Shown here piece after piece: positions 42,917 to 53,280 of a stretch of 64,000 nucleotides of DNA. How positions within the stretch are numbered: the first letter of the stretch is position 1; each line of letters starts with the position of its first letter. Origin of the DNA: Azolla caroliniana. Taxonomy: Eukaryota > Polypodiophyta. The notes under the pieces were generated by a model, which did no database searches, was not told where the DNA came from, and saw nothing but the letters and a program-made list of their open reading frames with translations. The stretch covers positions 15,438,001 to 15,502,000 of the forward strand of contig JBHGNT010000008.1 of assembly GCA_043228905.1 (NCBI GenBank), given 5' to 3'. A program made the position numbers and the translations under genes.

Positions 42917-45784
42917 GGCCTTATATACAAGGCCATGTAACTCTAAGGGAGCCCTTTCCCTCCCCGGTAAAGGCCCCAAAAAGGGTATCTAAAGTGCAAT
43001 CAAGACCAGCAAAAAAAAAGACCACTAAAATGTCAGACTCCGACTCATCAAGCTCAACCGAAGATGAGGACACTAGAGGGATGCTAGGTGCTGAGCTGGC
43101 ATCTAGTGTGTTGTCATCTGGGCATAATAAGATACGGAGAGAGTTAATGCATTGCAAACTGGTGAAAAAAGGGCAAGTGTTTAATTTGCCCATAACACAC
43201 ATCCATCGGCCCCCAATAGATGTGAAAACAGGACAAAGACCACTTGAGATCAAAATGCATATTCAGAATCTCAAGAAAAAAATAAAAATAAATCTGCATG
43301 CTACAGTTGTGCCTTTCATTGTGATGGTAGATCCCGAAGAATGTTCCACAACTGAGGACTTCGATGTGAGAAAGCATGATCAATACAATTACTTTGTAAT
43401 TGGTCGATCACATTCGGCTGAAGCACGCCGACAACTTGTTAGAGAGCACCCAACGACTTTCTTCTTCAAGTATGCCGAGTGCAAAATATATGTGGGCCTC
43501 ACAACTGAAGAGGCAAAGCTTTTGGCATGGTACCACAACAACGACAACGACTATAGGCAGAAAATGTTATCTATTGAACGGATAAGGTTCTTCCACCATG
43601 GATACTTGGACGTCAAACAAAAGTTTGGTGTGAAGCTACACCTCGGCCTACGACGTCAATGCCTTCATGAGGTCGGCATTGTGGTGGATGATAATGTTAA
43701 GTCGGATGGTCTTCAGAAATATGAGTTTTGGTTTCAACTTGCCTTTAGAGATGGAGAAGTATGGAACCTACAAGATCAAATCTTCTCAATGTGGGAGAAT
43801 AAGGAGGTCAAGGGTCAACGACAAAAGAAATGTAAGGTAGACCCTTAGCAAGAATTAAAGTCACAAGCGGCCAAGAAAATAGATTTGACAATTGAAGAAG
43901 CGGTTGACGACATGAAGTTGTCTTTGTGGAGAGCGATGCAAGGTATTAAGGACGAGCAACTTCTTGTTTCTATTTGGTCAAGGGTTGTGGCGAAACAATT
44001 AAGCTTTGATGAAATGGTCACTGAGTTTAATAAGTAAGTCTTTCAAATAGTGATATTGAATTCAATATGCTGCAATTGAAAGTTCTAATCTCGTTTTCTA
44101 ATTTCACAGTCATAAGGTGTACATGAAGATCCAAGAAGTTATGATGAAACAACTTGGATGTATAACTTCGGAACAAGTGACCAAGGATTATCCTCTAACA
44201 TCTTCATATAAGGCGTTATCCGAGTATTTTATTGCATTCAAGGATTTGGTTAGTATTGGTATTTTCCATAAAGTTTTCCTCATATGTAGAGGTTGTGTAA
44301 TAATACCTGATGTCTTATTGCTTCTATTAGAAACCGTGTCGTGGCAAGAAACAAGGAGAATTTAAGGAAATACACGATTTCCCAACATCCCTCCTTGCAC
44401 ATCTCGAGAGAGCCAGAAAAGAAAAGGATCGTCGCTTACTCAAGACATACGAAATTGAGGAAGATGGCTCCTTCAAATAATTTAGGCACAAAAAGGACAT
44501 TACTAGAGATCTTTACTACAACGTGATTTGCGGCGATGTCGTTGACATGATCCAAAAAGTGTCAAAGAAGGAATATACGTTAATGATTGTTGATATTCCA
44601 TACAAATTTCGAATGGTAGGGTCATCATACAACGATGAACCTTTTAGGTTCAAACAATTAGAGAAGATGGTCAAGGATTTTGCTAATCTAACGAGTGATT
44701 TGCGGCGATGTTGTTGACATGATCCAAAAAGTGCCAAAGAAGGAATATACGCTAATGATTGCTGATATTCCATACAAATTTCGAATGGCATGGTCATCAT
44801 ACAACGATGAACCTTTTAGGTTCAAACAATTAGAGAAGATGGTCAAGGATTTTGCTAAGCTAACAAGTGCATTCTTGTGGAGGATAGTTGTCTTTCATAG
44901 TATGGACCAAGGGTACTCGATAGCTCAAGCTTTGAGATCTCGTTGCCATGGCATCGAGAACCTTGCATGGTAAGGATTATTTATAAGTCTCATTCACTAT
45001 ATTGCCTTTCTTAATATTGTTCAGTCTATTCTTAACTCGATGCAATATTTGTTATAGGATAAAAACCAATGTCAATAGAGGGCCAACCTTTCGGTTCGTA
45101 AATGCCATTGAATACATTACGGTTGGCTACTTCGATGAAATAAAGAAACAAAGAATCAAGGAGCATTCTAATGAAATCGGAGGTTCAAATCTGCTGGTAT
45201 ATCCAGCAGTGACACGGAAATTGCGACATGTCACCACGACACAACAGGGACTTGTCAACCCATACCAAAAACCTCAATGACTTATGATGTGGTTGATCAA
45301 GATGTTTTCTGTAGAATATTATACCTCTTTTCTGGCACACTTATTCCTCGAACTAGGTTAACGATCTTGAGATAACCAGTACTGATTCTTTTTTGTTTGA
45401 AAACTAATTCTTCTTGTTGCTTTCTTCATAGGGACAACGTCTGCATGTGCATTGAAGCTCTTCAGAAACACAATTGCATTGGAGAAGGACGAGGAGCAAG
45501 TTATATTTATAAACATGAGGATTAAGGATTTGTGGGAGTGCCAAGACCAGGACGAGGAGGTTGGTGCAAAGAACCTCGCTGATACCGAAAAGTTTCAACT
45601 AGCTTCGCGAGAGCCTATTCCTCCGTTAGCCGGGGAAACGGGGGAGCTAATAGAGCTTGATGATGAGCTTATAGAAGATATTACATTGGCTCGGCTAACA
45701 TGGGAAGACAATGCACGTATAGCCAAAGAGACTTCTATAAGAGATGAAGAAGAAAATGACATTGACGATTTGATTGCTATGTAA
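42917..45784 (+). pseudogene. multi-exon gene with ParB-like domain and DNA N4/N6 amino-methyltransferase domain, broken
   Basis: Five exon segments join in phase through GT-AG introns of 76, 82, 88 and 75 bp: 42917-44033, 44110-44248, 44331-44969, 45058-45356, 45432-45784. After a serine/acidic linker (SDSDSSSSTEDED), ~43180-43590 matches the ParB-like fold: HRPPIDVKTGQRP, then NYFVIGRSHSAEARR (the ParB GxxR-type motif) and IYVGLTTEEAKLLAWYHNN. Exon 3 carries methyltransferase motif IV (NVICGDVVDMI..., DIPY for DPPY), exon 4 a WIKTN...RFVNAIEYI block and QKP...LMMWLI, and exons 4/5 motif I (LGTTSACALKLF...IALEKDEEQ). Motif IV before I is the beta-class order. Breaks: TAG 43846, TAA 44478, TGA 45278, and a 172-bp duplication over motif IV. 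Such fusions are typical of bacteria and phages; introns show a eukaryotic history. Confidence 0.72.
44523..44866 (+). repeat. 172-bp tandem duplication over methyltransferase motif IV
   Basis: 44523-44694 and 44695-44866 differ at about ten positions. The unit length is not a multiple of three, so it shifts the frame; only the second copy is in phase with the following exon sequence. Confidence 0.95.
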
Positions 45785-46580
45785 TAGACTCTTTTGTTGA
45801 TGAAATGTATTGCTTGGAATTCACATTACTAATACAAACTTTGGGTTCTACTTGGTGTATTCCATTCTTTATATTCTTCTATATGTTTCAATTTTATTTC
45901 TATATACTTGGTTTGTTGACTTATGACATTGGTTTCACTGCATGTATTGCTGACTACCAATATGAAGAAACATGAATTAGTTTACATTAAGGCTGATTTC
46001 GGTCAAACTTTACCTTAACATACATGCTCGTGGAATTGTTGCCATGACTGTCCATGTTGTTATTTGCGATCAATTGTCGAGATTGTCATTCCGTGTGTAA
46101 TATATACCAGTCCATATATTATGGATCTTTGTCTTCTATTGTTAAAACTATTATGTTTCTCTTCCATTGCTGCTTAGATTGTGTAGTGTGTTGATAATGG
46201 TTCCACTAGCGTTATTCGCATGTTTTTATACGCTTGTAGTTCCACTAGCATTATCGTTCAGAGTTTGATCCCGTGTGAATCACCTAAGGAATAGGTTAGA
46301 TCAATTTTAAATACAAGTATTGAAAGCCTTAATAGGTTTGTTGTTTCCATGACATTATCCTAAAGTTCATTGTCTTAGATTGTCCACAATTATATACATA
46401 TGGTTTGATCCCATGAGAACAAAGTAAGGAATAGATTAGATAAACTTTAATTACAAGTATTAAATACCTTAATAAGTTTGTTATTCCAATCACATTATCC
46501 TAAAGCTCACTATCCTACATTGTCCACAATTATATACATATGAGTATGGGTCAAAGTATAAATTATAACTCTTTTTATTA
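45785..46580. other. AT-rich stretch with a tandem duplication
   Basis: No coding sequence seen. 46263-46402 and 46403-46542 are two diverged copies of a ~140-bp unit (gtttgatccc...ccacaattatatacatatg). Confidence 0.7.
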
Positions 46581-46585
46581 GTATG

Positions 46586-47054
46586 AGTTGAGCAAGCAAG
46601 CTCAACCTGATCCGGATCGGTTGTATAAGCCTGAGCCAAATCGGCATTCGGGAGGATGAGCCGGATCGGTATCTGGATGGTATCCGGAAACAACCGGCAG
46701 GATCGGGGAGACGGATCGGAGAGCCGGATTTGAGCAGGGATCGGAAGCCTAGAAGTGCCTAGACTACTAGGTAATTAGTATCTCGTAGTTAATGTCAGTC
46801 GAACGTAGGAATATTGAAGTACTTGTCAGTACTTCTTTCAGTCCTTTATGGACTTGTATAAATAGTGTTGTTTAGCACGTTGTATGTACAAAGTGTTTTT
46901 ATTATTTTGAATCAACGTTTACATTCTGCTCTCTCTGTATCTCCCGCGTATAATCTCTGTGTAATAAGCTTCTCCATTAAACCTTCATCTTGTTCTTTGT
47001 TGTTATCCGGCTTAGCCGGTTCTGTCTAAACGCTTCCGCACATTAACATTAACA
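46586..47054 (+). repeat. 5' LTR of the copia element (469 bp)
   Basis: Starts (A)GTTGAGCAAGCAAGCTC and ends TTAACA; TATA-like box gtataaatag near 46857. It is 49 bp longer than the 3' LTR; the extra block lies between two copies of ccggatcggt. Confidence 0.9.
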
Positions 47055-47066
47055 TGGTATTAGAGC
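47055..47066 (+). other. primer-binding site, initiator methionine tRNA
   Basis: tggtattagagc directly follows the LTR and matches the usual tggtatcagagc at 11 of 12 positions. Confidence 0.9.
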
Positions 47067-47148
47067 GTGAGGGTTCAAAACCTTTGTAGCCAACACTTGT
47101 TTTCGTAGACGAACCCTAGAACCCGGTAACAACAAATAGAGAGAAGAT

Positions 47149-47565
47149 ATGCACAGAGGAATGACAAGTTTACTTCCAACAGAGAAGCTCGACCAGAGCA
47201 AATACGCGTCCTGGTCATACAAGATGCACCAATACTTGCTAGGGCATGGATATTGGAGCTTCGTGGAAGGAACGAATGCAGTAGTGCCAGAGCCGGCACA
47301 CGAGGACTTCCTGATATGGGAGCAAGGAGTGAGCCGAGTATTGTACTCCCTCGCGTCTTGTGTGCACGACCAGATGCTCGGCTACATAAAGGATGCAAAA
47401 ACATTGAAGGAGGCCTGGGGAAATCTACGTAAGATTTTCGCCGCGAGTACCACAACCCAGAAGTTGCAGCTCTGGCAAGAGCTGAACAACATCCGGCAAA
47501 GAGACATGTCGGTTACGGATTACACCACCTTCGTGATGAGACCGGTAAAGGGCCAACCTTCGTGA
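47149..47565 (+). pseudogene. copia Gag, C-terminally deleted
   Basis: 139 codons with the copia gag N-terminal region (KLDQSKYASWSYKMHQYL, GYWSFVEG, TLKEAWGNLRKIF, TQKLQLWQELNNIRQ, SVTDY). The frame then breaks at a duplicated 16-bp word (accttcgtgatgagac at ~47526 and ~47557) and sequence jumps to the protease, so the C-terminal half and the CCHC zinc knuckle are missing. Confidence 0.85.
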
Positions 47566-47574
47566 TGAGACACA

Positions 47575-50500
47575 AGGCAAACCCGATGAAGAAGATCACT
47601 TCCAAATCGGAGGAAATATGGTACGTTGATTCCGGTGCGTTGAACCACATGACAAGCCACGAAGAGTAGTTCTCCATTCTAGAGAAACTGGATCAACCGA
47701 GAGTTGTCGAAATCGGAGACGACACTCCTCACCCGATTGTGCATGTTGGAGAAGTCCCTTTGAGCCATGTCGAATAGAGGGGGAAGCTGATGAACGTATT
47801 ACACGTTCCGACAATCACAAAGAACTTGGTGTCAGTCGGACAAATCGTCGACCAAGGGATGCATGTGCGGTTTACGCACCTCGGGTGCTTCATAGAGGAA
47901 GAAGGCCGACTAATTGCGCAAGGGCGCAGAGAAGGGAGGATGTTCATCCTCAACACCACTAACGTCTGCACCGCCATGTTTGCCAAAGGACAAAAGAATG
48001 AATCGGACATCGACCTCTGCCATAAGTGGATCGGCCACATCAACTACCGGAGGCTTCAAGACTTGCAATTGAAACAAGTTGTTTTTGGGTTGCCGAAATT
48101 TAGTGGCCGAAAGGCCGAAATTTGTGAAGCCTGCCAACTCGGGAAGCAACACCAGCTTCCATTCCCCACCGATTGAAATCGGAGTCGTAACAAGCTCGAT
48201 CTAATACATTCGGATGTATAGGGCCCGTCACAGAACGTTAGTCTTGGCGGGAGTCGATACTTCGTCTCCTTCATCGGCGACTACAGTCGGCACACGTGGA
48301 TCTACCTCATCGAATGGAAGAGCGAAGTCTTCAAATGTTTCCGAAACTTGCAAAGCTTAGTTGAACGGGAAACAGAGAGGAAGGACAAGTGCTTGCGGTC
48401 GGATGGCAGAAAAGAATACTTTTCCAAACAATTCAATAGTTATCTGCAGCAGAACAGAATTCAGAGAGAATTCAGCTGCAGATACACACCGGAGAAAAAC
48501 GGTGTGGCCGAAAGGAAGAACCGGTCGATTGTCGACGCGGCAAGGGCAATGTTGGAGGAGAAGAGAATGCCCTAATTCTACTGGGCTGAGCCGGTCCAGA
48601 TGGCCTTCTAAATCCAAAACCGGATCGATGACAAGGTGTCAGGACACGAGCTGTATTTCTGCCACAAGTCGAATTTGAGACACCTTCGGATATTCGGCAA
48701 CATAACATATGTGCATGTACTGGATGAGAAGTGGAGGAAGGTGGATCCGAAGTCAGAGAAGTGCATCCTAGTCGGCTACTTGCATGAGCAAAAGGGGTAT
48801 AAGTGCTATAACCCCCGGACTAAGCAGGTCTGAGTAAGTCGAGATGTCGTGTTTGATGAGACGACATCATGGTACTGCCTACTGACTCCAACTCCCGACA
48901 AAGACCCGATTCCCAAAGATGAAGCCTGTGAGCCTGAACTGGTCCAAATAGAAGATAATGAGTTTGAGACTCTAGAAGAGAGTCCGGAATCATTTCGGTT
49001 GAGCGAACCGAATGAGTGACAGGGTCAAAGTGACCAGTCGGATGAAGAACCAGTGGGTAGTGGAGACTGTGCTGTGCTCTCCCCGCGCAAGAAACTGAGG
49101 AGATGGTTCACGCACAAAGAGAAAGGGAAGAAGAAGATGTCGGAATACGATACTGGCAGCGTTGAGTCGGATCGGAGCGAATCTGACTCCAGAAAGGATG
49201 AAGGCGGATCTTCGGGAACGAAGTCTGAACCGGCCAAGAAGGGCCCCAAACCGGGTGATGACAAGTTACGCCAGTCTTCCCGCCAGAAGAACCCCGTTAC
49301 GCGGTATAGGTACAATGAGTACATGGCGCATCACTATGCGTACATGACCAAAGTGGCAGAAGTGTGTGAGCCGGAGAGCTACGCAGAAGCGGAAAAGGAC
49401 GCAAATTGGCGTGCTGCTATGGAGGAAGAAATGTGGGCACTCAATGCCAATGACACATGGGACCTCATTGACCCTCCCCGACACTGTAAACCGATTGGTT
49501 GCAAATGGGTGTACAAGGTAAAGTACAATGCCGATGGTTCGGTCAATCGGTACAAGGCTTGGTTAGTGGCGAAGGGATACGCACAGACCCACGGAATCGA
49601 CTATGACGAGACATTCGCTCCAGTAGCGAAGATGATGACGGTTCGTGTGGTACTGGCGGTTGTTGCGGCAAGGGGGTGGCATCTTCACCAGATGGATGTG
49701 AAGAATGTATTTATTCAAGGTGACCTTGAAGAACGGGTCTATATGATCCAACCTCTCGGTTTTCAATCGGAGATGAACAAGTCAGTCGTGTGCCGGCTAA
49801 AGAAGTCCCTTTACGATCTGAAACAAGCCCCCCAAGCTTGGAATGCGAAGATCATGCACCAGTTGCGTAAGATGGGGTTTGTGACTTCTAAATCTGACTC
49901 ATCGTTGTTCATCTGGCAAGGTCCGAATGGTCCGGTTTGCATTTTGCTTTATGTAGATGATTTAGTCATCACCGGACCCGGATTCAATGAAATCTACTGA
50001 ATGAAGTCCCAGTTGTCGGACGCATTTGAGATGAAGGACCTAGGGGACCTTCATTATTTCCTTGGGATCGAGATGATCCGAACTCCCAACGGCATATTGC
50101 GCTCACAACGCCATTATGTGTTGAATATGTTGTACAAGTTCGGCATGACGGAATGCCAACCGATCTCTACACCCCTAGAACGGAACCTGAAGCTACGTCC
50201 CGCCTCCGGACCGGCCTGCAATGAGAAACGGTTCCGACAAATTGTCAGAAGCAGTATCTACTTGACAATCACCCGACCCGACATCAGTTATCCGGTCGGT
50301 GTGATCAACCAATTCATGCAGAAGCTAACCGTGGAGCACTTCAATGCACGCATCAAATATTGCGGTATGTGAGAGGCACGAAGGACCGGGGATTGTTATA
50401 CTGACACGGTATAGCTGGGAAGCTAGTCGGATACACATATGCCGATTGGGCTGGTGATGCATCGGATCGCTGATCCACCTCCGGTTACATGTTTTCTCTA

Positions 50501-50880
50501 GGTAGTGCGGCTGTTGCGTGGAGCAGCAAAAAGCGGCCAATAGTGGCTCTATTGAGCACTGAGACTGAGTACCGGAGCGCTACCAATGCCACATGTGAAG
50601 CCATCTGCCTTCGGCGACTGCTGCGAGATCTCCGGATAGAGGTGCCGACCTCGATCCTAATCTACTGCGACAACATAAGCAACATATAGCTCGCCAAGAA
50701 CCCTGTATTCCATGCTCGAACAAAGCACATAGAAGTGCATTATCACTTCCTGTGTGAGCGGGTCCTGAGCGGTGAAGTCGAACTTCGGTATGTTAAGACA
50801 AATCAACTAGTTGCCGACATCTTCACCAAACCGCTCGGATCGGACAAGTTGCAGCACTTCACCGAAATGCTTGGTGTTTA
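47575..50880 (+). pseudogene. copia Pol (protease, integrase, RT, RNase H) with multiple stops
   Basis: Order is copia type: protease WYVDSGALNHMTS (~47617), pre-integrase region (CHKWIGHINYRRL, CEACQLGKQ), integrase (YFVSFIGDYSRHTW, RSDGRKEYFS, PEKNGVAERKNRS), linker, RT (GCKWVYKVKYN, MDVKNVFIQGDL, LLYVDDLVITG) and RNase H (STETEYRSA, YCDNIS, NPVFHARTKHIEV, KPLGSDKL). Stops occur at about 47668, 47776, 48174, 48574, 48609, 48831, 49016, 49998, 50370, 50473, 50687. RT is the best preserved part (49053-50000). Ends at ...TEMLGV followed by TAG near 50879. Confidence 0.9.
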
Positions 50881-51080
50881 GCATCTCGACGTGCCGCACT
50901 TGAGGGGGAGAATGAGCATATGGGTGAAGGCAAAGAAACTAGTGCCATAACGGGCAAATGCAAAGAAACTGATGAGGGCACCAGACAAGGAACCGGAAGG
51001 GAAGAACCAACAAAGGGGGAGACAAGAGGAAAAAGGAAGCCGAGTCGACGAAGGAAGTCAGCACATCCGAACAAGTCGGA

Positions 51081-51560
51081 ATGAGTGGTAGTGGTGGCAG
51101 AGCCGACTGGAAGGAGACATGGTCTAATGTTCAGACATGGTCTAATGTGGTGAAGGGTCTGAAACCAGAAGACGAGTTGGAGAACACCGACTCAGACAAG
51201 AGTGGGAACGAATCAGAGACAACCGATTTGTTTCAAAAGTTGGATTCGGAGGAGCCGGATCAACTAAAGGACAAGCGGACACGGATGCAGCAGAAGTTGA
51301 CGCCAACACGAAGGAACCGACGGGTCGACAAGCGCCGAAATTGTAGTAGTGAGGGAGCTGAAATGGGCTTGTTGAGCAAACAAGCCGACGGAGGAGGTCG
51401 AGGTGCGCAGAAGCAGAAGGGTCGTGACAAACAGGACCGGACCGGACGAGGAGCGCGAGCAAGGCGGAGCAACGCCAGAAGGAGCCAAGTAGAAGAACCA
51501 ACTGCCACGAACACTAACACCACGATCCGACCTCAAGTTGAGCTTGAGGGGGAGTGTTGA
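51081..51560 (+). CDS. accessory ORF between copia pol and 3' LTR (159 aa)
   Basis: Open frame after the pol stop and before the polypurine tract. N-terminal ~70 residues are acidic (ENTDSDKSGNESETTD), the C-terminal half is very basic (RRNRRVDKRR, TGRGARARRSNARRSQ). A diverged homologue lies at 142-502 in the other copia element, showing that the region is an old part of the family. No known domain. The last residues (PQVELEGEC) translate the polypurine tract and LTR edge, so the real stop may be LTR-provided. It stays open while pol is riddled with stops, which could be chance for G/C- and A-rich sequence. Confidence 0.45.
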   Translation: MSGSGGRADWKETWSNVQTWSNVVKGLKPEDELENTDSDKSGNESETTDLFQKLDSEEPDQLKDKRTRMQQKLTPTRRNRRVDKRRNCSSEGAEMGLLSKQADGGGRGAQKQKGRDKQDRTGRGARARRSNARRSQVEEPTATNTNTTIRPQVELEGEC

Positions 51561-51974
51561 GCGAGCAAGCTCAACCTGATCCGGATCGGTATCCAGATGG
51601 TATCCGAAAACAACTGGCCGGATCGGGGAGACGAGTCGGAGAGCCGGATTCGAGCAAGAATCGGAAGCCTAGAAGTGCCTAGACTACTAGGTAATTATTA
51701 TCTCGTAGTTAGTGTTAATCACACGTAGAAATATTGAAGTACTTATCAGTACTTCTGTCAGTCCTGTATGGACTTGTATAAATAGTGTTGTTTAGCACGT
51801 TGTATGTATAGAGTGTTTTTATTATTTTGAATCAACGTTTACGTTCTGCTCTCTCTGTCTCTCCCGCGTATAATCTCTATGTAATAAGCTTCTCCATTAA
51901 ACCTTCATCTTGTTCTATGTTTCTATCCGGCTAAGCCGGTTTTGTCTAAACGATTCCGCACATTAACATTAACA
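51555..51974 (+). repeat. 3' LTR of the copia element (420 bp)
   Basis: Starts TGTTGAGCGAGCAAGC after gagggggag and ends ATTAACA. Lacks the 49-bp block of the 5' LTR and differs at a number of other sites, indicating an older insertion. Confidence 0.93.
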
Positions 51975-51979
51975 GTATG

Positions 51980-52309
51980 TTTACAAGTACACCTCATATT
52001 TTTATAAAACTTACCAAAATAATATAAGTCTTTAACTTAGTGTTTGTCATGTCGCACATTAGTGAGATATTTTACCATTGTTGAACTTTATTATGCCTAC
52101 ATTAACTTATCAACACATCCAAACTTATTTGAATTTCTAATGTTCTCCACTCGGAGACCTATCATGTATTTTTATATTTGCAAATTCTAATAAAGTTGTG
52201 GAACATGTGATACTACTGCATCCAATTTTTGTAGAGAGGGTATATTTGGTTATTTTCAAGAAGATTCTACAAGTGGAATGCACGATCCTTCCACTTGTGA
52301 ATGTGAAAG
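51980..52309. other. AT-rich spacer with a short inverted repeat
   Basis: No gene seen. 52269-52298 contains acaagtgga ... tccacttgt, a 9-bp stem with a 12-base loop, just outside the copia LTR that follows. Confidence 0.5.
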
Positions 52310-52775
52310 TGTTAATACAAGATGAGATTAGAATACAACACTCTTCTCTACAGAGTGTATCAGCCACACAGGGCTCTTGGCGCCTAACCTCACTTAGCTA
52401 TGGCGCAGCTCTCACACTCTCTCTTTTCACTCTATCACTTTTCTATTCTACACAACTCCTTGATTTCCCTAAGTGTATTTATACTTATACACTGAATGGG
52501 CTATTTACAAATGTAGCCATTGCTAATATCATTTCTATTATTATACTAAATAACAATAATAGTTAATCTGTCGATTGATTGGCTAGTCAATTCGACTAGC
52601 CGACTTTGATGGCGATAGTCCAATTGGCCCGACTAGTTGGTCTTGTCTTTGACTTGGATCGTCTGGTGTCAACTCTTCATGTAGACTCTCTCTCAGTCGA
52701 CTCTCCATGACATAGACTGTTGGCTCTTGGTCCGACCAGTTCGGCACCACCCATAAGAGGGACATATTCATAACA
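52310..52775 (-). repeat. 3' LTR of copia remnant A (466 bp)
   Basis: TG...CA termini on the minus strand, TATA-like box (gtataaatac, plus-strand 52473-52492 region), and polypurine tract next to 52776. Related in layout to the LTRs of the intact copia. Confidence 0.75.
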
Positions 52776-52932
52776 AACTCCCCCTTCACTCCTATGGGTT
52801 ATGTCAGTTAGTCCTATCCTTCGTTGATAGACTCTGAGTCTGTCCATCGATAGGTTTGTTGTATGTATGGCTGGACTAGCCGCAACACAGGTGTCTATCC
52901 GACACTTCTCCAAAGGGGTGGTAGGGATAGGA
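52310..52932 (-). mobile_element. copia remnant A: 3' LTR and last codons of pol, split by the gypsy insertion
   Basis: Read on the minus strand, 52932-52776 is the tail of a copia pol (the RLRVYQRRIGL block parallels KLEACRKRVGL of the intact copia at 57596) ending at a polypurine tract (gaagggggagtt), then the LTR 52775-52310 (TGTTATGAATATG...TTGTATTAACA). The rest of this element must lie beyond the right edge of the window, because a Ty3/gypsy element is inserted at 52932/52933. Confidence 0.75.
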
Positions 52933-53280
52933 TGTTAATACACGCGTATGATAATTACACTTAAGCACAGACGAAGACAAGATTAATCAGCATAAGCAAA
53001 ACTATATTAATTCTTCGCGCTTTCATTACAAAACATCGGATCCTTTTATAGGCATCCGGCCAGATTACAATCGGTGCTCGGTAAGCAACCGTCAACCGAA
53101 ACCGAATCGGTTCGGATCCGGATCGGTTACAACTACCGGATCCGTCCCTCCTAATAATTCTATTCTTATTTCTATATTTATCCGATCCGACCTTGCTTTC
53201 CCATTTGCCTTCTCTGACCGGCCAACACATGGCACGCCCGTGGGAAAGTGCATTGCACTTCGAACCCACAGCCGGCTTCA
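52933..53280 (-). repeat. 3' LTR of the Ty3/gypsy element (295-348 bp)
   Basis: The U5 end is clear on the minus strand (...cgtgtattaaca at 52933), with a TATA box cctataaaagg at about 53040-53050 and a typical R/U5 (ttttgtaatgaaagcgcg). The U3 end is uncertain: TGTTGGCC (53227) gives matching TGTT/AACA termini, while TGAAGCC (53280) would follow a purine-rich 'ttggaggaagac' and coincide with the ORF stop codon. Confidence 0.65.

Larger units (their letters stand above)
46586..51974 (+). mobile_element. degenerate Ty1/copia element with 5-bp target duplication
   Basis: LTRs at 46586-47054 and 51555-51974 enclose a primer-binding site, gag, protease, integrase, RT, RNase H and an accessory ORF. 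The duplication GTATG is perfect at 46581-46585 and 51975-51979, proving the ends. The first LTR base pair reads AG instead of TG, a mutation. Many stops and an internal gag-protease deletion make it inactive. Confidence 0.93.

Noticed and set aside
45432-45530. Alternative frame DNVCMCIEALQKHNC at the last methyltransferase exon
   Set aside because: The frame GTTSACALKLF matches motif I and joins the previous exon in phase; the alternative does neither.
51081-51560. Reading the accessory ORF as a known capsid or nucleocapsid protein
   Set aside because: Basic composition alone; no zinc knuckle or capsid motif.
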